Shown: piece after piece, positions 25,234-33,477 of the stretch
How positions within the stretch are numbered: position 1 is the stretch's first letter
Layout of the letters: every line of letters begins with the position of its first letter
Origin: Phragmitibacter flavus
GTDB lineage: Bacteria > Verrucomicrobiota > Verrucomicrobiia > Verrucomicrobiales > Verrucomicrobiaceae
Length of the DNA: 64,000 bases
Assembly (NCBI RefSeq): GCF_005780165.1
Contig: NZ_VAUV01000004.1
Location: forward strand, 310,001-374,000
Direction of reading: 5' to 3'
Notes under the pieces: generated by a model
The model's database searches: none
What the model saw: the letters and a program-made list of their open reading frames with translations, nothing else
What the model was told of the DNA's origin: nothing
Made by a program: the position numbers and the translations under genes

Positions 25234-26229
25234 ATGCACGTCAAAATTTGTCTTCTCGTCATTGCATCGCTGCTGTCTGTCCCGCCAGCGGTGGAGGAGA
25301 GATTCCGTTTCGAGCGTCCACTTATGGGCACGCGTTTCATCGTGGTCGTTTATGCGAATGATCAAACCGTTGCCGCAAACGCCGCCAACACCGCTTTTGA
25401 ACTGGCCGAAAATCTGAACGCCGTCGTCTCCGACTACCTTCCCGACAGCGAACTCGCGTCGCTCACCTCAAAACCCATCGACACCCCCATTTCCCTTTCA
25501 CCGTTGCTCTACGGCTTGCTCGATCATTCACGCCGCATCGCCGAAGCCACCGACGGAGCCTTCGATCCGACCCTGGGTTCCCTCACCAAACTCTGGCGCG
25601 AGACCCGCGACCATCGCTGCCTGCCCGATCCCGAAAGACTTAGAACGGCCCAAGCCAGCGTCGGATGGCGTCACTTCTCCCTCGATCCAACCACCCGCAC
25701 CATCACCCTGCACCGGCAAAACATGGCTTTTGATCTTGGCGGCATGGCAAAAGGTTATGCCGCCGACCTCATGCTCGGATCCCTCGCCTCAAACGGCATC
25801 ACCAAAGCCATGATCGCCGCCGGGGGCGACATCCGACTCGGCGATCCACCACCAGGTCGCGCAGGCTGGCGCGTGGCCTTGCAGACCTTCGACCTCGCTC
25901 GTCACGATGAAGTCGTTACGCTTTCGAATGCCGCCGTTTCCACCTCCGGCGACCTTCATCAATCCGTAGAAATCGACGGCATCCGCTACTCCCACATTCT
26001 CGATCCCCACACCGGTCTCGGCCTGACCCGGCGGATCGCCGCCATCGCGATCGCCGACGAAGCGAAACTCAGTGATCCCTTCGCCACCGCCGCCAGCGTG
26101 CTTGGGCCGGACGCTGGCGAAAAGCTGCGGACTTTCCCCGGACTGCGCGAACTCAAATGGCGAACTCCGCAAGATTCCCTCACCCAAACCCTTAAAAATA
26201 CTCCACGCAACTCGCGATCCACTCCATGA
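25234..26229 (+). CDS. apbE: FAD:protein FMN transferase
   Basis: 331 aa from the ATG at 25234 (an in-frame TTG lies 6 nt upstream). A short signal peptide (LLVIASLLSVPPAV) exports it. ApbE transfers FMN from FAD to a Thr/Ser of target flavoproteins. Family motifs are RPLMGTRFIV, DGAFDPTLG, FDLGGMAKGYAAD, MIAAGGDIRL, STSGDLHQ, YSHILDPHTG and the Mg-binding end ATAASVLGPDAG. Its TGA overlaps the next ATG (ATGA), so the downstream Tat flavoprotein is translationally coupled. I do not see a clear flavinylation motif (D-G-x-T/S-x-A-T) in either downstream protein, so the real target is open. Confidence 0.95.
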   Translation: MHVKICLLVIASLLSVPPAVEERFRFERPLMGTRFIVVVYANDQTVAANAANTAFELAENLNAVVSDYLPDSELASLTSKPIDTPISLSPLLYGLLDHSRRIAEATDGAFDPTLGSLTKLWRETRDHRCLPDPERLRTAQASVGWRHFSLDPTTRTITLHRQNMAFDLGGMAKGYAADLMLGSLASNGITKAMIAAGGDIRLGDPPPGRAGWRVALQTFDLARHDEVVTLSNAAVSTSGDLHQSVEIDGIRYSHILDPHTGLGLTRRIAAIAIADEAKLSDPFATAASVLGPDAGEKLRTFPGLRELKWRTPQDSLTQTLKNTPRNSRSTP

Positions 26230-27488
26230 AAAGCAACCGCAGAAACTTCCTTCAACATTCCCTCCTGGGCACCACCGGTTTGGGCTTGGGCATGAGCATC
26301 GCCTCCACCACCGAAGTGACCGCCGCTGCGGTGCCTGGTGCTGCCGAACTCGAGATCAACGAACAAGTCGATGTGCTGGTGGTCGGCGGCGGGACGGCGG
26401 GAACCATTGCCGCCATCCAGGCCGGTCGCGCCGGGGCGAGCGTTTTGCTGGTGGAGCGACACAGTCAACTTGGCGGCACGATGACCACGGGAGGCGTCGC
26501 TTTTCCGGGACTTTTCGATGCCTGGGGCAAACAGGTCATCGCCGGCATCGGCTGGGAGCTGGTCAAAGAAAGCGTGGAACTCGATCAGGGCACGTTTCCG
26601 GATTTCGCGAAAGTCCCGCAGCGTCACTGGCACAATCAGGTTTTCACCAACCAGTTCCTCTACGCCATCCTGTCCGAGGAGAAGTGCGAAAAAGCGGGCG
26701 TCAAAATCGCCTATTACGAATTCCCACAATCAGTTACCAAAACCGACAGCGGCTGGCAGGTCGATTGCGTCGGCTTCGGCACCAAACGTCGGGTGAACTG
26801 CAAACAAATCATCGACTGCACCGGCGGCGCTGAAGTCGTCGGACTGCTGGGACTGCCGCGCTTGAAGGAGGAAGAACGCCAGCCCGGCTCCTACCTTTAC
26901 ATGAGAGGCGAAGCTCACGAGCCGGGGCGGAATCAGATTCACCGGCTCTACGTCCACGGCGCCGATTCCACCAACTCCCGCACCGTCACCCACGCCAATC
27001 TCACCGGACGGAAAACCATCCTCGCCGAGTTGCGTGAAAAAGGCGGCAGGCTCATGCACCTGCAACCAGAAACCGGCTTCCGCGAAAGCTATCGCATCGA
27101 AGGCGAAACGATCGTGACCGTCAACGACTACCGCTCCGGTAAAAAGTTCGATGACGCCATCTGCTACGCTTTCTATCCGGTCGATCTCCACACCAAAACC
27201 GGCGTGAAACCCGAGCCTCTCAAACCCGGCACCATCGCCACTGTTCCGTTGCGCGCTCTGATCCCCAAGGGCAGCCGCAATCTCATGGTCGCCGGACGTA
27301 GTGTCAGCAGCGACCGCCTGGCGAACTCCGGATTGCGCGTTCAAGCCCCATGCATGGGCATGGGTCAGGCCGCCGGTGCCGCCGCCACCCTCGCGGCAAA
27401 GTCGGGAACGACTCCGCTGGAAGTGCCGCTCAAGGACATTCACGACCTGCTTCGCACCCACGGTGCGATCATCCCCGGCGATGTCTAA
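26226..27488 (+). CDS. Tat-exported FAD-dependent oxidoreductase
   Basis: 420 aa. Twin-arginine signal SNRRNFLQHSLLG, then the dinucleotide fold VDVLVVGGGTAGTIAAIQAG with the adenine-binding Glu in VLLVERHSQLGGTMTTGG. It belongs to the FAD_oxidored group (PF12831-like); NLMVAGRSVSSDRLANSGLRVQAPCMGMGQAAGAAA is the C-terminal flavin segment (core AGRSVSSDRLANSGLR). Substrate unknown; many relatives are annotated only as xanthan-lyase-linked or putative oxidoreductases. It overlaps apbE upstream by 4 nt and a membrane protein gene downstream by 8 nt, so the three products are made together. Confidence 0.9.
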   Translation: MKSNRRNFLQHSLLGTTGLGLGMSIASTTEVTAAAVPGAAELEINEQVDVLVVGGGTAGTIAAIQAGRAGASVLLVERHSQLGGTMTTGGVAFPGLFDAWGKQVIAGIGWELVKESVELDQGTFPDFAKVPQRHWHNQVFTNQFLYAILSEEKCEKAGVKIAYYEFPQSVTKTDSGWQVDCVGFGTKRRVNCKQIIDCTGGAEVVGLLGLPRLKEEERQPGSYLYMRGEAHEPGRNQIHRLYVHGADSTNSRTVTHANLTGRKTILAELREKGGRLMHLQPETGFRESYRIEGETIVTVNDYRSGKKFDDAICYAFYPVDLHTKTGVKPEPLKPGTIATVPLRALIPKGSRNLMVAGRSVSSDRLANSGLRVQAPCMGMGQAAGAAATLAAKSGTTPLEVPLKDIHDLLRTHGAIIPGDV

Positions 27489-28431
27489 ATACAGCTCAAA
27501 GCCCCAGCTCGGCACGCTGCGTCGGCGCGTCGTTTCATTGCTCACCGCCCTGACTTTTCTGGTCCTCGCGGTGACGGGAGTAATCGCCTTCATCCAGCCT
27601 TTTTCCATTGGAATCATCGGACTGCACGCACTGATGGGCTTTATCTTCATCGGGCTAATCGCGCTCCACATCCTCAACAATAGCCGCCCGCTGAAAAGCT
27701 ACCTGCACAGCCGGGCATTGTGGGTCACCCTCGCCGTCACCGTTGTCCTCACCCTGCTTTTCTGGCTACAACCTCCGCCCGTGAAAACCGTGCTCGGCTG
27801 GAGCGGCAACCTCGGTCCGGCGATGGAGCGCTTCGAAATGAACGAAGACGAGATGGTTTTCGATTACCGCCCTTCTCCAGAATACAAAATGCGGCTTACC
27901 GTCAAAACCGGTCCCTCCTATCACACCAACCCGCCGCCGCAGGTCGCGATCTGGCTGGAGAACCAGGGCGGATATCACATCAAAACCCTTCTCGCACCCG
28001 CCAACAATACTGGCGAACTCCCTTACTGGGCCTTCAAACATGCAGGCTGGGAAAAAGCGAAGCGCGACGCCGAGAAACTCGGCGAGATCGATGCCGTTTC
28101 ATCCCCGACTCCAAACGGCTCCTTCGACCCTGCCGATTACGTCCTCCCCGCCGCTGCGAAAGACTCCACTCCCTACAGTTTGCTATTAGAAATCAACCAG
28201 CCAGGGGACAATCAGCCCTCCCTCGTCCATACCGTCGAAATCGACAACCGTCTGCCTCGAACCTTTCAACTGCTGGAACTGCGAGGTTATCCCAAACGTG
28301 AAGCCGATGGTGAAAAGGAAACCTGGGGACTTTATTTCGTCGATGAGTCATTCACCTCTGCCCTCGACCTTATCGACAGCGCCCTGCTGACCATCCAGCG
28401 TAGGATCAGTTCTGAACAAGCAATCGATTAG
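27481..28431 (+). CDS. Membrane protein with DUF4405-like and DUF2271-like parts
   Basis: 316 aa, ATG at 27481 overlapping the flavoprotein stop by 8 nt. Residues 15-90 hold three hydrophobic helices with conserved histidines (GLHALMG, ALHILNN), like DUF4405/cytochrome b561-type haem-binding bundles. After about residue 110 comes an extracytoplasmic domain with PPPQVAIWLENQGGYHIKTLL, TPYSLLLEINQPGD and RGYPKREADGEKETWGLY, resembling DUF2271. Together with apbE and the Tat flavoprotein it suggests a membrane-to-periplasm electron route. Domain names are my pattern matches, not search results. Confidence 0.75.
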   Translation: MSKYSSKPQLGTLRRRVVSLLTALTFLVLAVTGVIAFIQPFSIGIIGLHALMGFIFIGLIALHILNNSRPLKSYLHSRALWVTLAVTVVLTLLFWLQPPPVKTVLGWSGNLGPAMERFEMNEDEMVFDYRPSPEYKMRLTVKTGPSYHTNPPPQVAIWLENQGGYHIKTLLAPANNTGELPYWAFKHAGWEKAKRDAEKLGEIDAVSSPTPNGSFDPADYVLPAAAKDSTPYSLLLEINQPGDNQPSLVHTVEIDNRLPRTFQLLELRGYPKREADGEKETWGLYFVDESFTSALDLIDSALLTIQRRISSEQAID

Positions 28432-28489
28432 CCCACGCATTCTCCCTCGCGATTCATTGCCAAAACACGTAGTTCCGCGCGCAGCGCTG

Positions 28490-28597
28490 TGGACTGCTGC
28501 GGCCTGCCGCCGCCGTTCCCCAACCGGCCTGCCGGTTTGTTCCCCCGCAGCGCAGCAGGCTGCTCCCTCGACAGCGGCGGCAAGCCGCAGCACTCCA
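28490..28597. repeat. GC-rich inverted repeat between convergent genes
   Basis: Arms 28490-28512 and 28575-28597 pair at 21 of 23 positions (TGGACTGCTGCGG against CCGCAGCACTCCA at the ends). Internal CGGCCTGCCGG and GCAGCGCAGCAGGCTGC add smaller hairpins. No T-run follows. It fills the 200-nt gap between the DUF2271-like gene and the hydroxylase gene and may end both transcripts or be another dispersed repeat. Confidence 0.7.
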
Positions 28598-28631
28598 GGA
28601 CGACTGCGTGTAAGCCACGCCATGCTTGGGT

Positions 28632-29471
28632 TCACTCAGGGTCCACTTTTTTCTTCTGCTTTAGCAACCAACCAAAGGGAGCCCACATCTGCCGGAAATA
28701 CCCATCTGGCATCGGCTCACAAATCCCAAAATTCTCGGGGTAGCGGCCTTTCGGCATGTAATAAGTGCCAAAAATGATGTCCCACACCGGCAATAATCCG
28801 GCAAAATTTTTGTCCCATGCCTCACGTTCCCTCGAATGATGCCAGCGGTGAAATACCGGCGAAGCCAGCACGCTGCGAAACGGCCCCAGATCCCAGTTCA
28901 CATTCGCGTGAATAAAGATCGAATAAAAAGTCAGCACCGGCGCCGTGCTCAACGTCACCAACGGATCATACCCCATCAACAACACCGGCGTCACCTGCGC
29001 CAGTTTGTTGATCAGATCATTCACCGGATGCACCCTCAAGCTCGCCAGCCAGTCCAGATCCTCCGAACTGTGATGCACTGCATGAAACGGCCACCACCGT
29101 CCGCGATGGAAAAGCCGATGGATCCAGTAAGACGCGAAATCGACCAGCAGATAAATCTGGATCGCCTGCAACCAGCCCGGCTGGCGGCTTAAAGGACCAA
29201 AGCCGTCATAAGTTCCCAGCTTCAACACATCGACTGAAGTTACCCCGGAAATAATCAAGATGCTTAGCGGGACAATGAGCATCAGCCGCACCAGAGGTTT
29301 GGTCGCAAGGATCGTCATGAACCAATACACCACATCCGTTTTCCAGCCCCTTCTCCACAAGGGTTGCACGCGATTTCGACCACGCCCCAGCACCCGCTCA
29401 ATCAAAAAAAAGATCGCAAAGAAAATCAGCAGCACGACCAGCACACCAACAAAAGTTTGATCCGGTTTCAT
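28632..29471 (-). CDS. Fatty-acid hydroxylase/sterol-desaturase family membrane protein
   Basis: 279 aa. The di-iron histidine boxes are all present: HRLFH, HAVHH and HRWHH, with a fourth histidine in RVHPVND. At least four hydrophobic segments (VLVVLLIFFAIFFLIE at the start; LMLIVPLSILIISG) place it in the inner membrane. Family members hydroxylate or desaturate lipids, carotenoids or sterol-like molecules with O2. The substrate is unknown; the adjacent divergent methyltransferase is a hint toward lipid or quinone chemistry but nothing more. Confidence 0.93.
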   Translation of the reverse strand: MKPDQTFVGVLVVLLIFFAIFFLIERVLGRGRNRVQPLWRRGWKTDVVYWFMTILATKPLVRLMLIVPLSILIISGVTSVDVLKLGTYDGFGPLSRQPGWLQAIQIYLLVDFASYWIHRLFHRGRWWPFHAVHHSSEDLDWLASLRVHPVNDLINKLAQVTPVLLMGYDPLVTLSTAPVLTFYSIFIHANVNWDLGPFRSVLASPVFHRWHHSREREAWDKNFAGLLPVWDIIFGTYYMPKGRYPENFGICEPMPDGYFRQMWAPFGWLLKQKKKVDPE

Positions 29472-29636
29472 AAGGGCGTCCGATTACTTCACTTCACTCC
29501 ACTCCCCTCCAAAACCCGTCTCCACTCTAAAAGTTCCTTCGATTTTACAATTCTCGCAATCCAATTGATTGATGGAACGCCGAACTGGAATAGTATTAGC
29601 TGTTTTTATCGAACCAAAAATCAAGCCGACTCCGCC

Positions 29637-30440
29637 ATGAAAGCCGTCTCCAAAGAGATCTACAACCGGATCGACAACGATTTGTATAATGCTCCGGAAG
29701 ATCCGTGGTGGTCTGGAAATAGCGCACTGTCCCTGTTGAAGACAACCGTCAATCCGCTGCGCGTTGGCTATTTCAAGCGCAAGCTGTTTCAAGAGATGAA
29801 CATCGATCCCACGGGGAAAACCGCGTTGGAAGTGGGTTCTGGCGGCGGCATTCTTACGGAGGAGATCGCCGGGATGGGGTTTATCACCACAGGCATTGAT
29901 CCATCAGAAAACTCTGTGGCGGTTGCTCGCGACCATGCCCAACAAAGCGGTCTGGACATTCGCTACGACGTTGGCAGCGGCGAAGCCCTTCCTTATGCGG
30001 ACGCCTCATTTGACGTGGTGTTTTGCTGCGACGTGCTGGAACATGTCACCGACCTGCCCAAGGTGATTGAGGAAATCACCCGCGTGTTGAAGCCCGGCGG
30101 CGTGTTCGCCTTCGACACCATCAACCGCACCTTCGTCAGCAAACTGGTCGCCATCAAAATCTGGCAGGAATGGAAACGCTGGGCCTTCATGCCCGCCAAT
30201 CTCCACGTTTGGGAAATGTTCATCAAACCCGCCGAGCTAAAAGCAGTGATGGAAGCAAAAGGACTCACAGTGAAAGAATTTCGAGGTTCGAAACCTTCGG
30301 CGTCCATTCCGACCATGCTCAAATACCTGCGCAAACGAGCCAAGGGCGAATGGACCTTCAAACAACTAAGCGAAAAATTCCTGCTAATCGAAGACAAGGA
30401 CATGAACATCCTCTACATGGGCCTGTCCGTGAAGCCGTAG
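29637..30440 (+). CDS. UbiG-like SAM-dependent O-methyltransferase
   Basis: 267 aa from the ATG at 29637; the frame is open further upstream but that part overlaps the divergent gene. The class I SAM site is ALEVGSGGGILTEEIAGMG, with the acidic loop TGIDPSENSVAVA, and FDVVFCCDVLEHV as motif II. RVLKPGGVFAFDTINRTFVSKLVAI (core KPGGVFAFDTINRT) is the UbiG-specific stretch. UbiG methylates ubiquinone precursors, but Verrucomicrobiota normally use menaquinone, so the true substrate is probably another hydroxylated aromatic or lipid. Neighbouring UbiB-like and hydroxylase genes fit an isoprenoid-lipid theme. Confidence 0.85.
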   Translation: MKAVSKEIYNRIDNDLYNAPEDPWWSGNSALSLLKTTVNPLRVGYFKRKLFQEMNIDPTGKTALEVGSGGGILTEEIAGMGFITTGIDPSENSVAVARDHAQQSGLDIRYDVGSGEALPYADASFDVVFCCDVLEHVTDLPKVIEEITRVLKPGGVFAFDTINRTFVSKLVAIKIWQEWKRWAFMPANLHVWEMFIKPAELKAVMEAKGLTVKEFRGSKPSASIPTMLKYLRKRAKGEWTFKQLSEKFLLIEDKDMNILYMGLSVKP

Positions 30441-30446
30441 CCCTAC

Positions 30447-30833
30447 TTATGCAGAGTCACCCTGCATCCGAGTCACTTCGGCCTGATAAGCTTGGATCAG
30501 GTCAACCAGCTGGGATTGAAACGTGTCCTGGGCGGAAAAAAGATCACCCACTTGTTTGGCAAACTCTTTCTGTTTAAGTTCATCTCCCACCGTGAGCATC
30601 ATCTCAGCGAGACGCTCCAATGTGGCACGGGAATGGAAATCCATGTCTTTCAACAGGGTGAGCACCTTGACCGATCCTTCCAGACCCGCAGGGGCTGATT
30701 GGGGAGCTTCTGAGGCGGTGGCGTTCTCATCGACCTCACCGGGAGCCGTTGTCTCAGCCTCGTCGCTGTGATGCTTTTTTTCCTTTTCCTGGCTTACTTT
30801 TTTGTCGTGGGCGGCGTTACGAGGATCTGACAT
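30447..30833 (-). CDS. Hypothetical protein, acidic N-terminus and helical C-terminus
   Basis: 128 aa with no family that I recognise. Residues 1-50 are charged and low in hydrophobics (KKVSQEKEKKHH, then many Glu, Ala and Pro). Residues 50-125 are predicted-looking amphipathic helices (GSVKVLTLLKDMDFHSRATLERLAEMMLTVGDELKQKEF, core LAEMMLTVGDELKQKEF). No cysteine, no signal peptide. The ATG at 30833 is preceded by a weak AT-rich leader. It converges with the methyltransferase gene, 6 nt apart. It could bind another protein, but there is no evidence of function. Confidence 0.65.
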   Translation of the reverse strand: MSDPRNAAHDKKVSQEKEKKHHSDEAETTAPGEVDENATASEAPQSAPAGLEGSVKVLTLLKDMDFHSRATLERLAEMMLTVGDELKQKEFAKQVGDLFSAQDTFQSQLVDLIQAYQAEVTRMQGDSA

Positions 30834-30972
30834 AAATTTTTCTAGATGAGGCGCGTGAGCCTTAGGTTTTTTGAAAACAAGCGCGTGGTTGCAGCCTGCC
30901 TTTTCTTTGACTCTGACTCTGCTGGATCGCGCACCGGATCAATAACGGCCTCGTTTATCGGCACCTTCCGCC

Positions 30973-32778
30973 TCATAGCTTCTCGTAAACCTCCGTCGTT
31001 TCCTCCAGATCTCCCATGTCGCTGCCCGTTTCACAAGCCTCGATCCATGCCCGCACAAGAATCTTGCTGGTGTCGCTGCAAGCCTGTAACCCGTAGGAAT
31101 AAGGTCGAATTCCGGAAACGTGCGGAAAGGCGATGTCGAAGAGGCGGGGATGCGGCTCCCCTTTTTCATCAATGATCCGATAGCTGCTGTCGATGGCCAG
31201 CCCGCCAATCTGATAGCCCGTCCGATTTCCATCTCGAACAATGAGCTCCTTTTTCTCCTGCTTGATTTCGTCTGCCTCTTGCGGATCAGCAAACTCCGCC
31301 ACTGCCAGGCTCACCAATCCGCCCTCCACCAAACTCGGAAACGGATAATCCTCCAACCCCAACTCTTTCTGCCCGCTGCTATCAATGAACAATCGATACT
31401 CCGCCGTGCTTTTTTCTCCTTCCTCTGATTCAATCTCAATCGAAGTTTTTCCCTTTGCCTCCTGCTTTTTTGGCACCGAAACCTTGCCTGACACCATCTC
31501 AATTTTGCCCGCATCGCGCAACGCCAGAATGATATCTCCAGAAGGCAGCGGCATGGCGGCGATCACATTCATCTGGAATGGCATCAGTTGCGATTGAAGC
31601 AACAGATGATCCTCCGCCGGCAACAATTCGGCGTGGAAGTTGAGGGTATACATGAGGTCATCAATCACCTCCTTCCAATGGATGGGCCGATGCTGAAGAA
31701 CCGATTCCCGGGCCTCAACCATCTCGATCCGCATGCCTTCAAATGCATCCGAGTATTCATGCTTGTCGGACATCTTTTCGATGAACTCCTTCAACCCAAA
31801 TTCGGCCCGCTGTAGATCTTTCACCACCTCAGGAAGTTCGTCCTTTTCAAACGCCTCCATCAACGCAGGCCGGCAGACCGTGTCAAAATATCGACCAATC
31901 CTCAGATACCCATCATCATCGACCAGGCCCAACATCTCGTCCCGATTGGTATGACGGTAGATCTCACGAAACGGCTCCTCCTGATCAAATTGAAGGTGAG
32001 GCAACGTCCCGTTGGAGGAATGCAAGACCACCTTAAAATGCTCCGCGTCAGGATGGGGTCGATAACTCAACTTGCCCGATTTCTTGACGAACTCCCCATG
32101 CCGATGAGCCAGTGAAGAAACCACATCAAATGCGCTCAACGACGCGCCCAATATTCCCACCGGGAAATCATGAAAAGCATTCTCTTCAGGGAACAGTTTG
32201 AAGATCGGCCACGGTGAAGCATAAAACCCTTGCTCGGGACGATCCTTACCAATCCAGCGATGGCCCGTCGCAATGATCACTTGGTCAGCTTCATGAGCTA
32301 CTCCTGATTTCGTCACCACTCTTACCCTGCCGACCTCAGGCAGATCCTGAATATCGGTCACCTCACACCCGGAGTGCTTCCTGATCGTCATGCCACTTTG
32401 AGTCATGCGATCAAGAATTCCCCGATACTGATCACAAAGATAACCGCCCAAAGCCAGCCGACTATAAACCTCGCTGTCACTAATCTCGTCTTTGTTGATC
32501 CCCCATCCCTCCAGCATCTCCCGGGGCTGCAACCTCAACCAATCCGCAAAGCTGATTTCCAACGGCGGAATTTCTTCCGATGAAATGTTCGAGAGGTTGT
32601 GGCGCTCGGTCGTCTCCGGACTGTAAGGCATCCCAATTCCCATCACCTTGCTTTTCTCAAAGATGGAAATGACCTCAAAGTGCTCCTTAAAAAAATCCTT
32701 CTCATCCAACAGATGTTTGAGCAGGTAAATGGATGAAGGCCCGCTGCCAATGATTGCGATGTGCCGTCGTGATTTCAT
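30973..32778 (-). CDS. FAD/NAD(P)-binding protein, HI0933/NAD_binding_9 type
   Basis: 601 aa from the ATG at 32778 (upstream frame is spacer). The N-terminal dinucleotide site is HIAIIGSGPSSIYLLKHL, with IGMPYSPETTERHNLSNISSEEIPP typical of this lysine/ornithine-oxygenase-like superfamily (core GMPYSPETTERHNL), QVIIATGHRW and PVGILGASLSAFDV as the second Rossmann element. The C-terminal 200 residues are charged and helical. The substrate is unknown. It is divergent from a MOSC-domain gene with 154 nt between the starts; the pairing suggests redox or sulfur-transfer chemistry but this is only context. Confidence 0.85.
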   Translation of the reverse strand: MKSRRHIAIIGSGPSSIYLLKHLLDEKDFFKEHFEVISIFEKSKVMGIGMPYSPETTERHNLSNISSEEIPPLEISFADWLRLQPREMLEGWGINKDEISDSEVYSRLALGGYLCDQYRGILDRMTQSGMTIRKHSGCEVTDIQDLPEVGRVRVVTKSGVAHEADQVIIATGHRWIGKDRPEQGFYASPWPIFKLFPEENAFHDFPVGILGASLSAFDVVSSLAHRHGEFVKKSGKLSYRPHPDAEHFKVVLHSSNGTLPHLQFDQEEPFREIYRHTNRDEMLGLVDDDGYLRIGRYFDTVCRPALMEAFEKDELPEVVKDLQRAEFGLKEFIEKMSDKHEYSDAFEGMRIEMVEARESVLQHRPIHWKEVIDDLMYTLNFHAELLPAEDHLLLQSQLMPFQMNVIAAMPLPSGDIILALRDAGKIEMVSGKVSVPKKQEAKGKTSIEIESEEGEKSTAEYRLFIDSSGQKELGLEDYPFPSLVEGGLVSLAVAEFADPQEADEIKQEKKELIVRDGNRTGYQIGGLAIDSSYRIIDEKGEPHPRLFDIAFPHVSGIRPYSYGLQACSDTSKILVRAWIEACETGSDMGDLEETTEVYEKL

Positions 32779-32932
32779 AAACTGGCGGCCGGGAAATAAG
32801 ATCGCCCCATGCCAAGTCAGAATACGCAGTTGCCAATATTCGTGGCTTTGTCCATCCGCGTGATTTTGCGAATAACGGAACCAGCCTTCACCGCCGCCGC
32901 GATTTTTTCCCAAAAGCCATTGCCGCCGCCTC

Positions 32933-33469
32933 ATGGATGATTCCTCGCCTGACTCCGTTTCTGAAAATCCTCCCATCTCCTCCAACCACCTGGAATGGAC
33001 GGACGCCAGGGTTATCCACATCTACGTGTCGTCGGGCCACGACTATTGGGGCAAACAAGGCGAAGGTCGCATGCAACACGGCATTCAGGAAGTATCGGAA
33101 ATCGAATGCGTGAGAGACAAGGGATTAAAGGGAGATCGCTATTTTGGTTATCGTCCCAATTTTAAAGGTCAGGTCACCTTCTTCGATATGGCGGTGGTGG
33201 ACGAGGTTCGTGAATCGTTCAAGCTGAAGCGCCTTCCCGCTTCCGTGTTTCGAAGGAATGTCATCGTAGAGGGGATGGATCTTCGCGCGTGTTTAGGTAA
33301 TCGGTTCTTCCTCCAAGGCATTGAATTTGAGGGCAGCCAAGAATGCAAACCCTGCCACTGGATGGACCGCGCCATCGCTCCCGGCGTCCAAGACTATCTC
33401 GCAAAACAGTTTCGCGGCGGCTTGCGGGCCAAGGTGCTGAGCACCGGAAACCTCCACCGCAATGGCTGA
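32933..33469 (+). CDS. MOSC-domain protein
   Basis: 178 aa. MOSC domains carry a sulfane sulfur or Mo-cofactor-sulfurase activity on a conserved Cys. Seen here: GLKGDRYFGY, GQVTFFDMAVVDEV, FRRNVIVEGMDLRACLGNRFFL and the terminal EGSQECKPCHWMD with two cysteines, then GGLRAKVLSTGNL. The first 25 residues are acidic and not conserved. No molybdopterin genes are nearby. A perfect DnaA-box-like TTATCCACA lies inside the coding sequence near 33012, probably by chance. It converges with the UbiB gene, 8 nt apart. Confidence 0.9.
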   Translation: MDDSSPDSVSENPPISSNHLEWTDARVIHIYVSSGHDYWGKQGEGRMQHGIQEVSEIECVRDKGLKGDRYFGYRPNFKGQVTFFDMAVVDEVRESFKLKRLPASVFRRNVIVEGMDLRACLGNRFFLQGIEFEGSQECKPCHWMDRAIAPGVQDYLAKQFRGGLRAKVLSTGNLHRNG

Positions 33470-33477
33470 ACACGCAC

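Noticed and set aside
33009-33017. Perfect DnaA-box-like TTATCCACA
   Set aside because: Single copy inside the MOSC coding region, with no cluster, AT-rich unwinding element or dnaA nearby, and far from the skew switch at 55.8 kb.
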